A stretch of DNA of 13,094 nucleotides from JAWLFY01 sp964462125 (GTDB lineage Bacteria; Planctomycetota; Planctomycetia; Pirellulales; Pirellulaceae). A program made the translations under genes and the position numbers. Shown here in pieces: positions 6,450 through 13,011 of the stretch. The stretch's first letter is position 1; each line of letters begins with the position of its first letter. The DNA lies in contig CAYWXT010000156.1 of assembly GCA_964462125.1 (NCBI GenBank), positions 1 to 13,094 of the forward strand. Direction: 5' to 3'. The notes under the pieces are model-generated. The model saw nothing but the letters and a program-made list of their open reading frames with translations, did no database searches and was not told the origin of the DNA.

Positions 6450-7730
6450 ATGCTTGACCGCAAAACGATTCTGCAAAACCCGACGCTCGTCGCTGAGAAC
6501 GCGGCCCGCCGAGGCGTCGCCTGCGATGTCGAGACGCTGGTGACTCTGGAAAAAAAACGTTTGGACACTTTGCAACGTGTCCAGGATCTGAACCGCCAGG
6601 CCAACGAAACGAGCAAGGGAATCGGCAAGACGAAAGACCCGGCAGAACGGGAACGGATCATCGCGCTGGGACGCGAGCTGCGGGAGAAGAAGGACGCAGC
6701 CCAAACCGAACACGACCGGCTTGAAGCCGAGATCGTGGCGCTGCAAGCCGCGCTCCCCAACCTCACCCATCCCGACGTCCCAACCGGTGGCGAGGAGGAC
6801 GCGGTCGAGCTGTCGTTGGGCAAGACTGCCCGCCCGCAGTTTGACTTTGAGCCCCGCGACCATCTGGAACTGGGACAACTGCACGACCTGTTCGACTTCG
6901 AAGCGGGCGCGCGCGTCGCCGGCTCCGGTTTTTACTTCCTCAAAAATGCCGCCGTTCGGCTCGACCTGGCGCTGCAACAGTACGCGGTCGGTTTCCTTTC
7001 CGATCGCGGGTTCACCCCACTCGCCACGCCCGACCTGGCGCTCACCAGCGTCCTGCAGGGGACGGGCTTCCAACCTCGCGGACCGGAAACGCAGATTTAC
7101 AGTATCGAGAACAGCGAGCTGAACCTGGTCGCCACCGCCGAGATCACGCTCGGCGGGATGCTGGCCGGACAAACGGTCGAAGTGGACCAACTGCCGATCC
7201 GCCTGTGCGGGCTCAGCCACTGTTTTCGTACCGAAGCGGGCGCCGCCGGGCGAGCCTCGAAGGGACTCTATCGCGTGCACCAATTCACCAAGGTCGAGAT
7301 GTTCGCCTTCACGGCGCCGGACCAAAGTGATGCGGTCCACGAGGAGATGCGGCAGTTGGAATGCGAGCTGTTCGACGCGCTCGAGGTTCCTTACCGCGTG
7401 ATCGACACTGCCAGTGGCGACCTCGGGGCCCCCGCTTACCGCAAGTACGATCTGGAAGCCTGGATGCCGGGGCGGGGCGACGGCGGTCAGTGGGGGGAGG
7501 TGACCAGCACCAGCAACTGCACCGACTACCAGGCGCGCCGCTTGAACGTCCGCTTCCGCCGTCCTGGCAAGAAGGGAACCGAGTTCGTACATACGCTCAA
7601 CGGTACCGCCGTGGCGACCGGTCGGGCGATCATCGCGATGCTGGAAAATCACCAGCGAGCTGACGGCAGCATCCGTGTTCCCGACGTATTGCGGCCGTGG
7701 GTCGGTCGGGATGTGCTGGAAACGGGCTAG
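6450..7730 (+). CDS. serS: Serine--tRNA ligase
   Basis: A 426-residue seryl-tRNA synthetase, normal length for bacteria, which charges tRNA-Ser using ATP. The N-terminal 110 residues form the long antiparallel coiled-coil arm (about 27-100, rich in Lys/Arg/Glu) that grips the tRNA long variable arm. The class II catalytic core follows, with the TAE serine-binding triplet (229-231) and motif 2 (HCFRTEAG, 258-264, then GLYRVHQFTKVEMF). TSTSNCTDYQARR precedes motif 3 (GTAVATGRAIIAMLENHQ, 385-402, with the ATP-binding Arg392). The start is the ATG at 6450. An in-frame upstream start at 6408 would run into the dipeptidase gene and add residues not found in SerS. No Shine-Dalgarno is seen. The TAG stop is inside a CTAG that borders a 100-base palindrome, which may end the transcript. 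Confidence 0.97.
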   Translation: MLDRKTILQNPTLVAENAARRGVACDVETLVTLEKKRLDTLQRVQDLNRQANETSKGIGKTKDPAERERIIALGRELREKKDAAQTEHDRLEAEIVALQAALPNLTHPDVPTGGEEDAVELSLGKTARPQFDFEPRDHLELGQLHDLFDFEAGARVAGSGFYFLKNAAVRLDLALQQYAVGFLSDRGFTPLATPDLALTSVLQGTGFQPRGPETQIYSIENSELNLVATAEITLGGMLAGQTVEVDQLPIRLCGLSHCFRTEAGAAGRASKGLYRVHQFTKVEMFAFTAPDQSDAVHEEMRQLECELFDALEVPYRVIDTASGDLGAPAYRKYDLEAWMPGRGDGGQWGEVTSTSNCTDYQARRLNVRFRRPGKKGTEFVHTLNGTAVATGRAIIAMLENHQRADGSIRVPDVLRPWVGRDVLETG

Positions 7731-7829
7731 GCTCTGTCTGAAAAGGGGTCTGACCCTCTCCGGACACGCCGTTTTTTTCCGGTTTTTGCGGTGTCCTCCA
7801 AAGGGTCAGACCCCTTTTCAGACAGAGCC
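7730..7829. mobile_element. Element B: 100-base palindromic element at the serS stop codon
   Basis: The arms at 7730-7757 and 7802-7829 are perfect 28-base inverted repeats, starting GGCTCTGTCTGAAAAGG. Inside, GGACACGCCG and CGGTGTCC extend the stem with one bulge, leaving a T-rich loop. The outer bases GCTCTGTC(A/T)GAAAA are shared with element A at 1-54 and 9386-9512. The left flank is CTAG, which provides the serS stop; the right flank is CCAG, possibly a mutated copy of the same target. The arms contain GGGTCTGACCC-like sequence, reminiscent of REP-type repeats mobilised by IS200-like (RAYT) transposases; that link is from memory and unverified. As RNA it would fold into a very stable hairpin and could terminate serS transcription. 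Confidence 0.75.
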
Positions 7830-7847
7830 CAGTGGTCGCGGAACTTT

Positions 7848-7876
7848 TTGACGCTGCGGGAATGCTGACCTAGGAA
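7848..7876 (+). promoter_or_regulatory. Candidate promoter for the response-regulator gene
   Basis: TTGACG (7848-7853, 5 of 6 to the -35 consensus) is followed after 17 bases by TAGGAA (7871-7876, 3 of 6 to the -10 consensus). This places transcription initiation about 40 bases before the ATG at 7922. The -10 is poor, so the call is tentative. Element B lies just upstream and may insulate this promoter from serS read-through. Confidence 0.3.
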
Positions 7877-7921
7877 TGGGTGTCGCCGAGCACCTTGTTC
7901 CCCACCGATCGCTTCCGCACC

Positions 7922-9385
7922 ATGCCGTCTCTGATTTCGATGTTGCTGGTCGATGACGATCTGCATCTTGCCCAGTCGATGTCCGATTGGCTGCGGGGGG
8001 AGGGATTGGAAGTCGAGACGGCGACGGGGTTGGCAGAGGCGGAAAGCTGGCTGAAACGCCGCCCGTTCGACGTCGTGCTCACCGATTGGCGGCTCAGCGG
8101 CGATGACGGGTTTGAACTGATCGGTCTGGCCCGGCGGCGGTTTCCGGACACCGCTGTGTTGGTGATGACCGGCTACGCGACCCCCGATACGGCGGTCGAA
8201 GCGGTTCGGGCCGGCGCCTTCGATCTGCTCACCAAACCGCTGATCGATGATGAACTGATGCTGGCCATCGAACGGGCCGTCTCCCAGCGCAAGATCGCCA
8301 AGGAGAACGAAACTCTCCGCCGGCAACTCGATCAACGCAGCGGGCTGGAGAATATCCTCAGCCACGACTACCGGATGCTGAAGATCTTCGACGTGATCGA
8401 CAGCGTCGCCGACGCCCGCGCCTCGGTGCTGATCACCGGCGAGAACGGAACGGGCAAAAGCATGATCGCCCGGGCGATCCATGCCCGCAGCTCGCGCCGT
8501 GGCGGCCCGTTTATCGAAGTCGCCTGCGGGGCCCTGCCCGATACGTTGCTCGAAAGCGAACTGTTCGGGCATGTCACCGGGGCCTTCACCGGGGCAACCG
8601 CCGACAGGGCGGGGAAGTTTCAACTCGCCGACGGGGGAACGATCTTCCTGGACGAGATCGCGACCGCAACCCCGGCCATGCAGGTCAAGCTGCTGCGGGT
8701 GCTTCAGGAATTCCAGTTCGAGCCGCTCGGGGGGACTCAAACCCAATCGGTCGATGCGCGGGTGATCTTGGCCACCAACGAAGATTTGGCCCGTGCCGTT
8801 TCCGATGGCCGGTTCCGCCAAGACCTGTTCTACCGCATCAACGTGGTCAACATCGTCCTGCCACCGCTCCGCGAGCGGCCCGGTGACGTGCCGCTTCTGG
8901 TCGACCATTTCCTCCACGAAGCCGCCGAAACGTGTGGCCGCGACGTCGAAGGGTTTGACAATGAAGCGATCAAGGTGATGCAAGCCTACAGCTGGCCGGG
9001 GAACATTCGCCAGTTGGAGAACGTCGTCGAGCGGGCGGTACTGCTGGGGCAATCCCCGCACTTGACCGTGGACGACTTGCCCCCGGAGGTTTGCGGCCGC
9101 GGGCAGCTCCCCTTCGGATCGGGCTCGCCAGGGCTCCCAACCTCCGCGGTGGGAACGTCTTCTGCCGGGACGGCTGCCGGTCATGACGAGGCGATCGGCG
9201 ACCTCGGCGGCAAGAGCCTCCGCGAGGCGTTGGAGGGACCGGAGCGGCAGATCATTCTGCAAGCCCTCCGCGAGCACCAATGGAACCGCGCCGCGACGGC
9301 CGATGCGTTGGAGATCAATCGGACCACTCTTTACAAGAAAATGAAGCGACTGGGGCTCGACGACCCGCGACTCCAGTTCACCTAG
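7922..9385 (+). CDS. Sigma-54-dependent response regulator (NtrC family)
   Basis: A 487-residue activator. The receiver domain (about 5-120) has the acidic pair at Asp11-Asp12, phospho-acceptor Asp55 (in VVLTDWRL), Thr83 (in VMTGYA) and Lys105 (in LLTKPL). The AAA+ domain (about 142-375) has Walker A GENGTGKS (173-180), the sigma-54 contact loop GAFTGA (220-225), Walker B IFLDE (241-245) and FRQDLFYRINV. A Gly/Ser-rich linker (about 392-425) leads to a Fis-type helix-turn-helix (about 440-480, ending RTTLYKKMKRLGL). It therefore activates sigma-54 promoters when phosphorylated. No histidine kinase lies next to it, so the partner and targets are unknown. I chose the ATG at 7922 because the receiver motif begins six residues later; a GTG at 7880 would add an unconserved stretch. 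The TAG stop comes from a CTAG bordering element A. Confidence 0.93.
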   Translation: MPSLISMLLVDDDLHLAQSMSDWLRGEGLEVETATGLAEAESWLKRRPFDVVLTDWRLSGDDGFELIGLARRRFPDTAVLVMTGYATPDTAVEAVRAGAFDLLTKPLIDDELMLAIERAVSQRKIAKENETLRRQLDQRSGLENILSHDYRMLKIFDVIDSVADARASVLITGENGTGKSMIARAIHARSSRRGGPFIEVACGALPDTLLESELFGHVTGAFTGATADRAGKFQLADGGTIFLDEIATATPAMQVKLLRVLQEFQFEPLGGTQTQSVDARVILATNEDLARAVSDGRFRQDLFYRINVVNIVLPPLRERPGDVPLLVDHFLHEAAETCGRDVEGFDNEAIKVMQAYSWPGNIRQLENVVERAVLLGQSPHLTVDDLPPEVCGRGQLPFGSGSPGLPTSAVGTSSAGTAAGHDEAIGDLGGKSLREALEGPERQIILQALREHQWNRAATADALEINRTTLYKKMKRLGLDDPRLQFT

Positions 9386-9512
9386 GCTCTGTCAGAAAAC
9401 ACCCATCGCACCATGATTAGAAGTGAGGCCGCCCTCCTAGTAATCACCTTCCCGCGAGCGGGAGGGTGATGATTGTCGCTTCGCGAGCGTCGTTCGTGTT
9501 TTCTGACAGAGC
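9386..9512 (+). mobile_element. Element A, complete copy 2 (MITE-like, 127 bases)
   Basis: Perfect 17-base terminal inverted repeats GCTCTGTCAGAAAACAC (9386-9402, and reversed at 9496-9512) bound a 127-base non-coding element. It is flanked on each side by CTAG (9382-9385 and 9513-9516), consistent with a four-base CTAG (or two-base TA) target duplication. The left end is 56 of 58 identical to the partial copy at the window start. It lies directly at the end of the response-regulator gene, whose TAG stop is part of the CTAG. There is no transposase in the window, so it would be non-autonomous. Target preference for CTAG is known in the IS5 family; assigning this element to that family is a guess. 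Confidence 0.8.
9443..9470. repeat. Internal hairpin of element A
   Basis: ATCACCTTCCCGC (9443-9455) and GCGGGAGGGTGAT (9458-9470) pair over 13 positions with one G-T wobble, around a two-base GA loop (in practice a slightly larger loop). This is a compact REP-like stem inside the 127-base element. It has no T-run after it, so it is not a classic intrinsic terminator, though it could stabilise an RNA 3' end. Confidence 0.6.
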
Positions 9513-9613
9513 CTAGACGCGACCGGAAAGCGTGGATGAAGTGATTCGGCTCCTCTGGCCGCTACATTTTATCTCATCCTCACGGTCCCTCTGACCGATA
9601 GACTTGAAGGAGA

Positions 9614-9639
9614 GGTCGGCGTTTGGTCGTGCGCCGACC
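9614..9639 (+). promoter_or_regulatory. Leader hairpin upstream of mlaE
   Basis: GGTCGGCG (9614-9621) and CGCCGACC (9632-9639) are perfect eight-base inverted arms with a ten-base loop, ending 42 bases before the mlaE TTG start. GAAGGAG lies just before the first arm (9606-9612). The rest of 9517-9681 holds no gene I can support and no convincing promoter. The structure could be a leader RNA hairpin or an operator for the mla operon. Confidence 0.35.
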
Positions 9640-9681
9640 GGACAGAGAGGGCACTTTCCCGGTTGAGAAAGCAGAACCGCG

Positions 9682-10569
9682 TTGTCTGATTCGGCGTCTC
9701 CGTCCGCCAGCCGCCGCTCGCCCCGATCGGGAGGCGAGCCGTGGCTCCGTAGCCCGCTGGGACGGTGGGTCTACCAATGGGGTTCGGCCGCCGTCGACGG
9801 TGTCTCGATGGTCGGAGACGTCGCCCTGTTTGCTTGGCGGATGTGCGTGTGGATGTTCACCCGGCTCCCGAGCCGCGGCACCCTGATGACGAATTTCTAC
9901 CAGGTCGGCGTACTCAGCCTTCCCGTCGTCGCGCTCACCGGGACCTTCATTGGGATGGTGCTTGCCGTCCAGAGCTATTACCAGTTTCAGCTGCTGGGGC
10001 TGGAGAGCCGGCTCGGGGTGGTGATCAACCAGACGCTGGTCCGGGAACTGGGCCCGGTATTGGCCGCGACGATGCTGGCCGGACGCGTGGGCGGCGCGAT
10101 GGCGGCGGTGCTGGGGACGATGCGGGTGACCGAGCAAATCGACGCGCTGACGACCATGGGGGCCGACCCGATTCACTACCTGGTCGTCCCCCGATTCTTG
10201 GCCTGCATTCTGTTGATCCCGGCGCTCACGATCATGGCCGATTTCATGGGGATCGTGGGAGGCTATTTCTACAGCGTGATCATTCTCGGTATCGACCACG
10301 CTGCCTACCTGAATCATTCACGCGACGGGGTGACCGGGTTTGACTTACTCAGCGGTGTTTTCAAAAGCGTCTTCTTCGGCGGCATCATTGCGGTCATCAG
10401 TTGCTACCGCGGCTTTCATTGCGAGGCGGGTGCCGAAGGGGTCGGCAAGGCAGCGACGGCGGCGTTTGTCCATTCCTTTGTGCTGATCCTGGCGGTTGAC
10501 CTGTTGCTCAACATCGTCCTGGATGCGGTCTACTTCAAGATCTATCCGAACGGGACATCGCTGTTATGA
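9682..10569 (+). CDS. mlaE: MlaE-family ABC transporter permease
   Basis: A 295-residue integral membrane permease of an MCE-type lipid transporter. The family moves phospholipids between the inner and outer membranes. After a polar N-terminus of about 35 residues, hydrophobic segments lie near 75-100, 125-145, 170-205, 225-245 and 260-285. The family signature runs through RELGPVLAATMLAGRVGGAM and GTMRVTEQIDALTTMGADPI (about 121-164), which includes the coupling helix contacting the ATPase. The start is a TTG: an in-frame TGA at 9664 rules out any longer version, and there is no ATG or GTG before residue 44, which would cut into the conserved part. No strong Shine-Dalgarno precedes it. The ATGA overlap with mlaF (four bases) shows translational coupling. 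It is the first gene of an mlaE-mlaF-mlaD operon. Confidence 0.9.
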   Translation: MSDSASPSASRRSPRSGGEPWLRSPLGRWVYQWGSAAVDGVSMVGDVALFAWRMCVWMFTRLPSRGTLMTNFYQVGVLSLPVVALTGTFIGMVLAVQSYYQFQLLGLESRLGVVINQTLVRELGPVLAATMLAGRVGGAMAAVLGTMRVTEQIDALTTMGADPIHYLVVPRFLACILLIPALTIMADFMGIVGGYFYSVIILGIDHAAYLNHSRDGVTGFDLLSGVFKSVFFGGIIAVISCYRGFHCEAGAEGVGKAATAAFVHSFVLILAVDLLLNIVLDAVYFKIYPNGTSLL

Positions 10570-11372
10570 ATGAACCGTCGGAGATCCTGGTCCGCGCCGA
10601 CGACGTGAGCGTGGAGTTTCAACAGCAGATAATTCTGAAAAACGTCGACGTGTCGGTCGCGCGGGGCCAGACGGTGGCGGTGATCGGTGAGAGTGGTTGC
10701 GGCAAGACGGTGTTCATGAAAACGATCGTCGGCCTGATCGCCCCGGTCCGAGGCCGGGTCTTGTTCAACGGGCGGGACATCGGCGGGATGAGCGGCGTGG
10801 AACTCACCGAAACGCGCCGGCAGATCGGCTTCGTGTTTCAGAACGCGGCCCTGTTCGACAGCATGTCGATCTTCGACAACGTCGCCTTCCCGGTGCGGCA
10901 ACACGAGAACATCGAAGCATCCGAACTGGACCAACGGGTGCTGGAACGGTTGGCGGAGGTGGGGCTTCCCCCCGATATCGCGCGCAAGCGGCCAGCCGAA
11001 CTCTCCGGGGGGATGCGAAAACGTGTCGGTTTAGCGCGCGCCTTGATCCTGCATCCCGAGTTGGTGGTCTACGACGAACCGACCACGGGGCTGGACCCGA
11101 TCATGAGCGACGTCATCAACGAGCTGATCCTGGCGACCCGCCGCCGCCATCCGGTGACCAGTATCGTGGTGACGCACGACATGCGGACCGCCCGCAAAGT
11201 TGCCGACCGCGTGCTGATGTTCTATCCGCGGCGGCGGCTCGCGTCGAGCGAATCTCAGGTCTTATTCGATGGTCCGCCAAGCGATCTGGAACATGCCGAA
11301 GATCGGCGAGTGCGGCAGTTCGTACGGGGCGAGGCAGGTGAGCGGTTGACCGAAATCAGCTTGGGAGTGTAA
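10566..11372 (+). CDS. mlaF: MlaF-family ABC transporter ATP-binding protein
   Basis: A 268-residue ATPase that drives the MlaE permease. Visible motifs in order are Walker A GESGCGKT (41-48), Q-loop Gln92 (in FVFQNAALFDSM), ABC signature LSGGM (146-150, followed by RKRVGLARAL), Walker B LVVYDE (166-171) with the D-loop GLDP, and H-loop His204 (in VVTHDM). RKR after the signature and the short IMSDVINELI stretch are typical of the Mla group rather than importers. The length fits the family. The ATG overlaps the end of mlaE by four bases, and mlaD follows after four bases, so all three are almost certainly one transcript. No key residue is missing. Confidence 0.94.
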   Translation: MNEPSEILVRADDVSVEFQQQIILKNVDVSVARGQTVAVIGESGCGKTVFMKTIVGLIAPVRGRVLFNGRDIGGMSGVELTETRRQIGFVFQNAALFDSMSIFDNVAFPVRQHENIEASELDQRVLERLAEVGLPPDIARKRPAELSGGMRKRVGLARALILHPELVVYDEPTTGLDPIMSDVINELILATRRRHPVTSIVVTHDMRTARKVADRVLMFYPRRRLASSESQVLFDGPPSDLEHAEDRRVRQFVRGEAGERLTEISLGV

Positions 11373-11376
11373 TGCC

Positions 11377-12567
11377 ATGGACGAGAACAAGCTTCGATTC
11401 GGTGTCGGCGTCCTGGTCATCGCCGCCATCGGAGTCGCTGTGATCCTGACGTTTCTGTTCGGTGCCTTCCCAGCGGTGCTGGCGCGCGAATACACACTCA
11501 ACGTCCGTTTCCCTTCGGCCGAAGGCGTCAGTACCAACACGCCCGTTTTCCGAGACGGAGTCAAGATCGGTCGCGTTTCCAACATCGAACTACTCCCCGA
11601 AGGAGGCGTCCTGCTCACCCTGGCGATGGACGAGGAGCAACAATTCAACCATCAGTACATCCCCCGCATCGGCGTCGGCTCGTTCATCACCGGCGAAGCC
11701 AAACTCGAATTCGTCAGGGCGGACGAGGCGACCTTGAACCGGATCTACGAAGGCCAAACGGACGTCATTGACGAGCAGTACGCTGATGGTGACTACCTGC
11801 GTTACGGCCAGAAAGCAGACGACCCCTTCAGTGTCCTGTTCGGCCTCGAAGACGAAATGCGCGACACGATGCTCTCCGTTCGTTCCGCCGGCCAAGCGGT
11901 TGAACAGGCCGGTACTCGCATCGATCAACTGGGGGGCGAGTTCCAAAACATCATCGGCGATAGTGACGTCAATGTCGAAGACGTCGCCGAGCAAGCCGCG
12001 AAAACTCTGGAGGAGTTCCAGCTGGCGATCCAGGATGTCCGCCGGCTGATCAACGATCCTGCTGTCCAGGCAACCACCGACATGCTCCCGGAGCTCGCCG
12101 AAGAAGCGAAGACCTCCCTGCAACTCTCCCAGGAATCATTCGAGACGTTGACCGCCGCCGGCAACCGTTTCGACGAGGTTGGCCGGACCGCCAACCGGGT
12201 CGCGGAAAACGCCGAACAGGTCGTCATCAATGTCGAACGATTCACCCGCCCCTTCGGTGATCAGGGCGAAGAGATCGCCGGGCAAGCGCTCACCACCTTG
12301 GAAAATCTCGATCGAACACTCGTGCAAGTCGAAGCGTTCGGCCGACTGCTAAACCAGAGTGACGGTACGGTGCGCCGTATACTCGAAGACGACGAACTCT
12401 ACTGGCAGATCCGCCGCACGATCGAGAACGTCGAAGAGGCAACCGCCCGAATCCGGCCGATTCTCGACGATGTCCGCGTCTTCAGCGACAAGGTCGCTCG
12501 CGACCCGAGGCAACTCGGCGTCCGCGGTGCGATCACCACCCGGCCCAGCGGACTCGGGCTGAAATGA
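11377..12567 (+). CDS. mlaD: MlaD-family MCE domain protein
   Basis: A 396-residue lipid-binding subunit of the transporter. An N-terminal membrane anchor (about 8-31, FGVGVLVIAAIGVAVILTFL) is followed by one MCE domain (about 38-115) with VFRDGVKIGRVSNIEL and GSFITGEAKLEFV. Such domains form a hexameric ring around a lipid channel in the periplasm. A long Glu/Gln/Ala-rich helical region (about 155-375) follows, ending RPILDDVRVFSDKVARDP. This makes the protein about twice as long as E. coli MlaD (183 residues), so it may form an extended tube or needle as proposed for other long MCE proteins; that is inference. The ATG lies four bases after mlaF. No MlaC, MlaB or MlaA gene follows. The gene converges on atpC with 54 bases between stops and no clear terminator. 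Confidence 0.92.
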   Translation: MDENKLRFGVGVLVIAAIGVAVILTFLFGAFPAVLAREYTLNVRFPSAEGVSTNTPVFRDGVKIGRVSNIELLPEGGVLLTLAMDEEQQFNHQYIPRIGVGSFITGEAKLEFVRADEATLNRIYEGQTDVIDEQYADGDYLRYGQKADDPFSVLFGLEDEMRDTMLSVRSAGQAVEQAGTRIDQLGGEFQNIIGDSDVNVEDVAEQAAKTLEEFQLAIQDVRRLINDPAVQATTDMLPELAEEAKTSLQLSQESFETLTAAGNRFDEVGRTANRVAENAEQVVINVERFTRPFGDQGEEIAGQALTTLENLDRTLVQVEAFGRLLNQSDGTVRRILEDDELYWQIRRTIENVEEATARIRPILDDVRVFSDKVARDPRQLGVRGAITTRPSGLGLK

Positions 12568-12621
12568 GCGACCGGCCGTCCTGAACTGCGTGAACAAGAC
12601 CGGCCTGAGGGTTGATGTAGC

Positions 12622-13008
12622 CTAGTGTGACGCCCGCACCAACCCCCGGGCGCGGGCCACGGCGGCCTGCTTCAGCTGGGCCTCTTCGGGGCTGTTGGCA
12701 GGCATGTCGAGCGCTTGGTCAAGCGTGGTCAGGGCCTGCTCCCCGTCAAGCAGATCGACCGGGATCGCGCGAGCGGTCAAAACGGTGACCACGTCCTCCT
12801 CGACCTGGGCGAACCCGCCGTCAACAAAGTACCGTTCCGGGCCCGCGGCGGTTTGTAGCCGGAGCACGCCATATCCGAGTCGCCCGATCATCGGGGCCCG
12901 GCCGGTCAGCACGCCGAGTTCGCCGTCGGCCATCGGCAGGGTGACGGAGTCAGCCTCGCGATCCAGCTCGGTCCGTTCGGGGGTGACGACAATGCAACGG
13001 ATCGCCAT
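12622..13008 (-). CDS. atpC: F-type ATP synthase epsilon subunit
   Basis: A 128-residue F1 epsilon subunit. It joins the central stalk and can inhibit ATP hydrolysis through its C-terminal helices. The N-terminal beta-sandwich (about 1-85) has the family hallmarks CIVVTPERTELDREADSVTLP, DGELGVLTGRAPMIG and YFVDGGFAQVEEDVVTVL. A short helical C-terminus (about 88-128) follows. The ATG lies three bases after the atpD stop, so atpD-atpC are in one operon, in the usual order. The stop codon TAG lies in a CTAG (12622-12625), like the three genes bordered by repeat elements, but no full element follows it here. The gene converges with mlaD. Confidence 0.93.
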   Translation of the reverse strand: MAIRCIVVTPERTELDREADSVTLPMADGELGVLTGRAPMIGRLGYGVLRLQTAAGPERYFVDGGFAQVEEDVVTVLTARAIPVDLLDGEQALTTLDQALDMPANSPEEAQLKQAAVARARGLVRASH

Positions 13009-13011
13009 GGG

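Noticed and set aside
5293..7652. Long minus-strand frames opposite the dipeptidase (5293-6345) and serS (6375-7652)
   Set aside because: Both are mirror frames of well-conserved enzymes with no motif of their own.
7730..7829. CRISPR-like repeat or RNA gene
   Set aside because: It is a single palindrome with no regular repeat-spacer array; no tRNA, rRNA or known small-RNA fold is apparent.
7880..7921. GTG at 7880 as start of the response regulator
   Set aside because: It would add 14 residues not expected before a receiver domain, and the ATG at 7922 gives a standard N-terminus.
7727..9280. 517-codon minus-strand open frame opposite the response regulator
   Set aside because: The plus strand encodes an unambiguous receiver-AAA-HTH protein. 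The antisense frame runs into the repeat element and shows no domain.
9765..10343. 192-codon plus-strand frame overlapping mlaE
   Set aside because: It is an out-of-frame reading inside the conserved MlaE signature, with Arg/Asp/Gly-rich composition and no domain.
12568..12621. Terminator between mlaD and atpC
   Set aside because: The two GACCGGCC copies are direct repeats, not a convincing stem, and there is no T-run.
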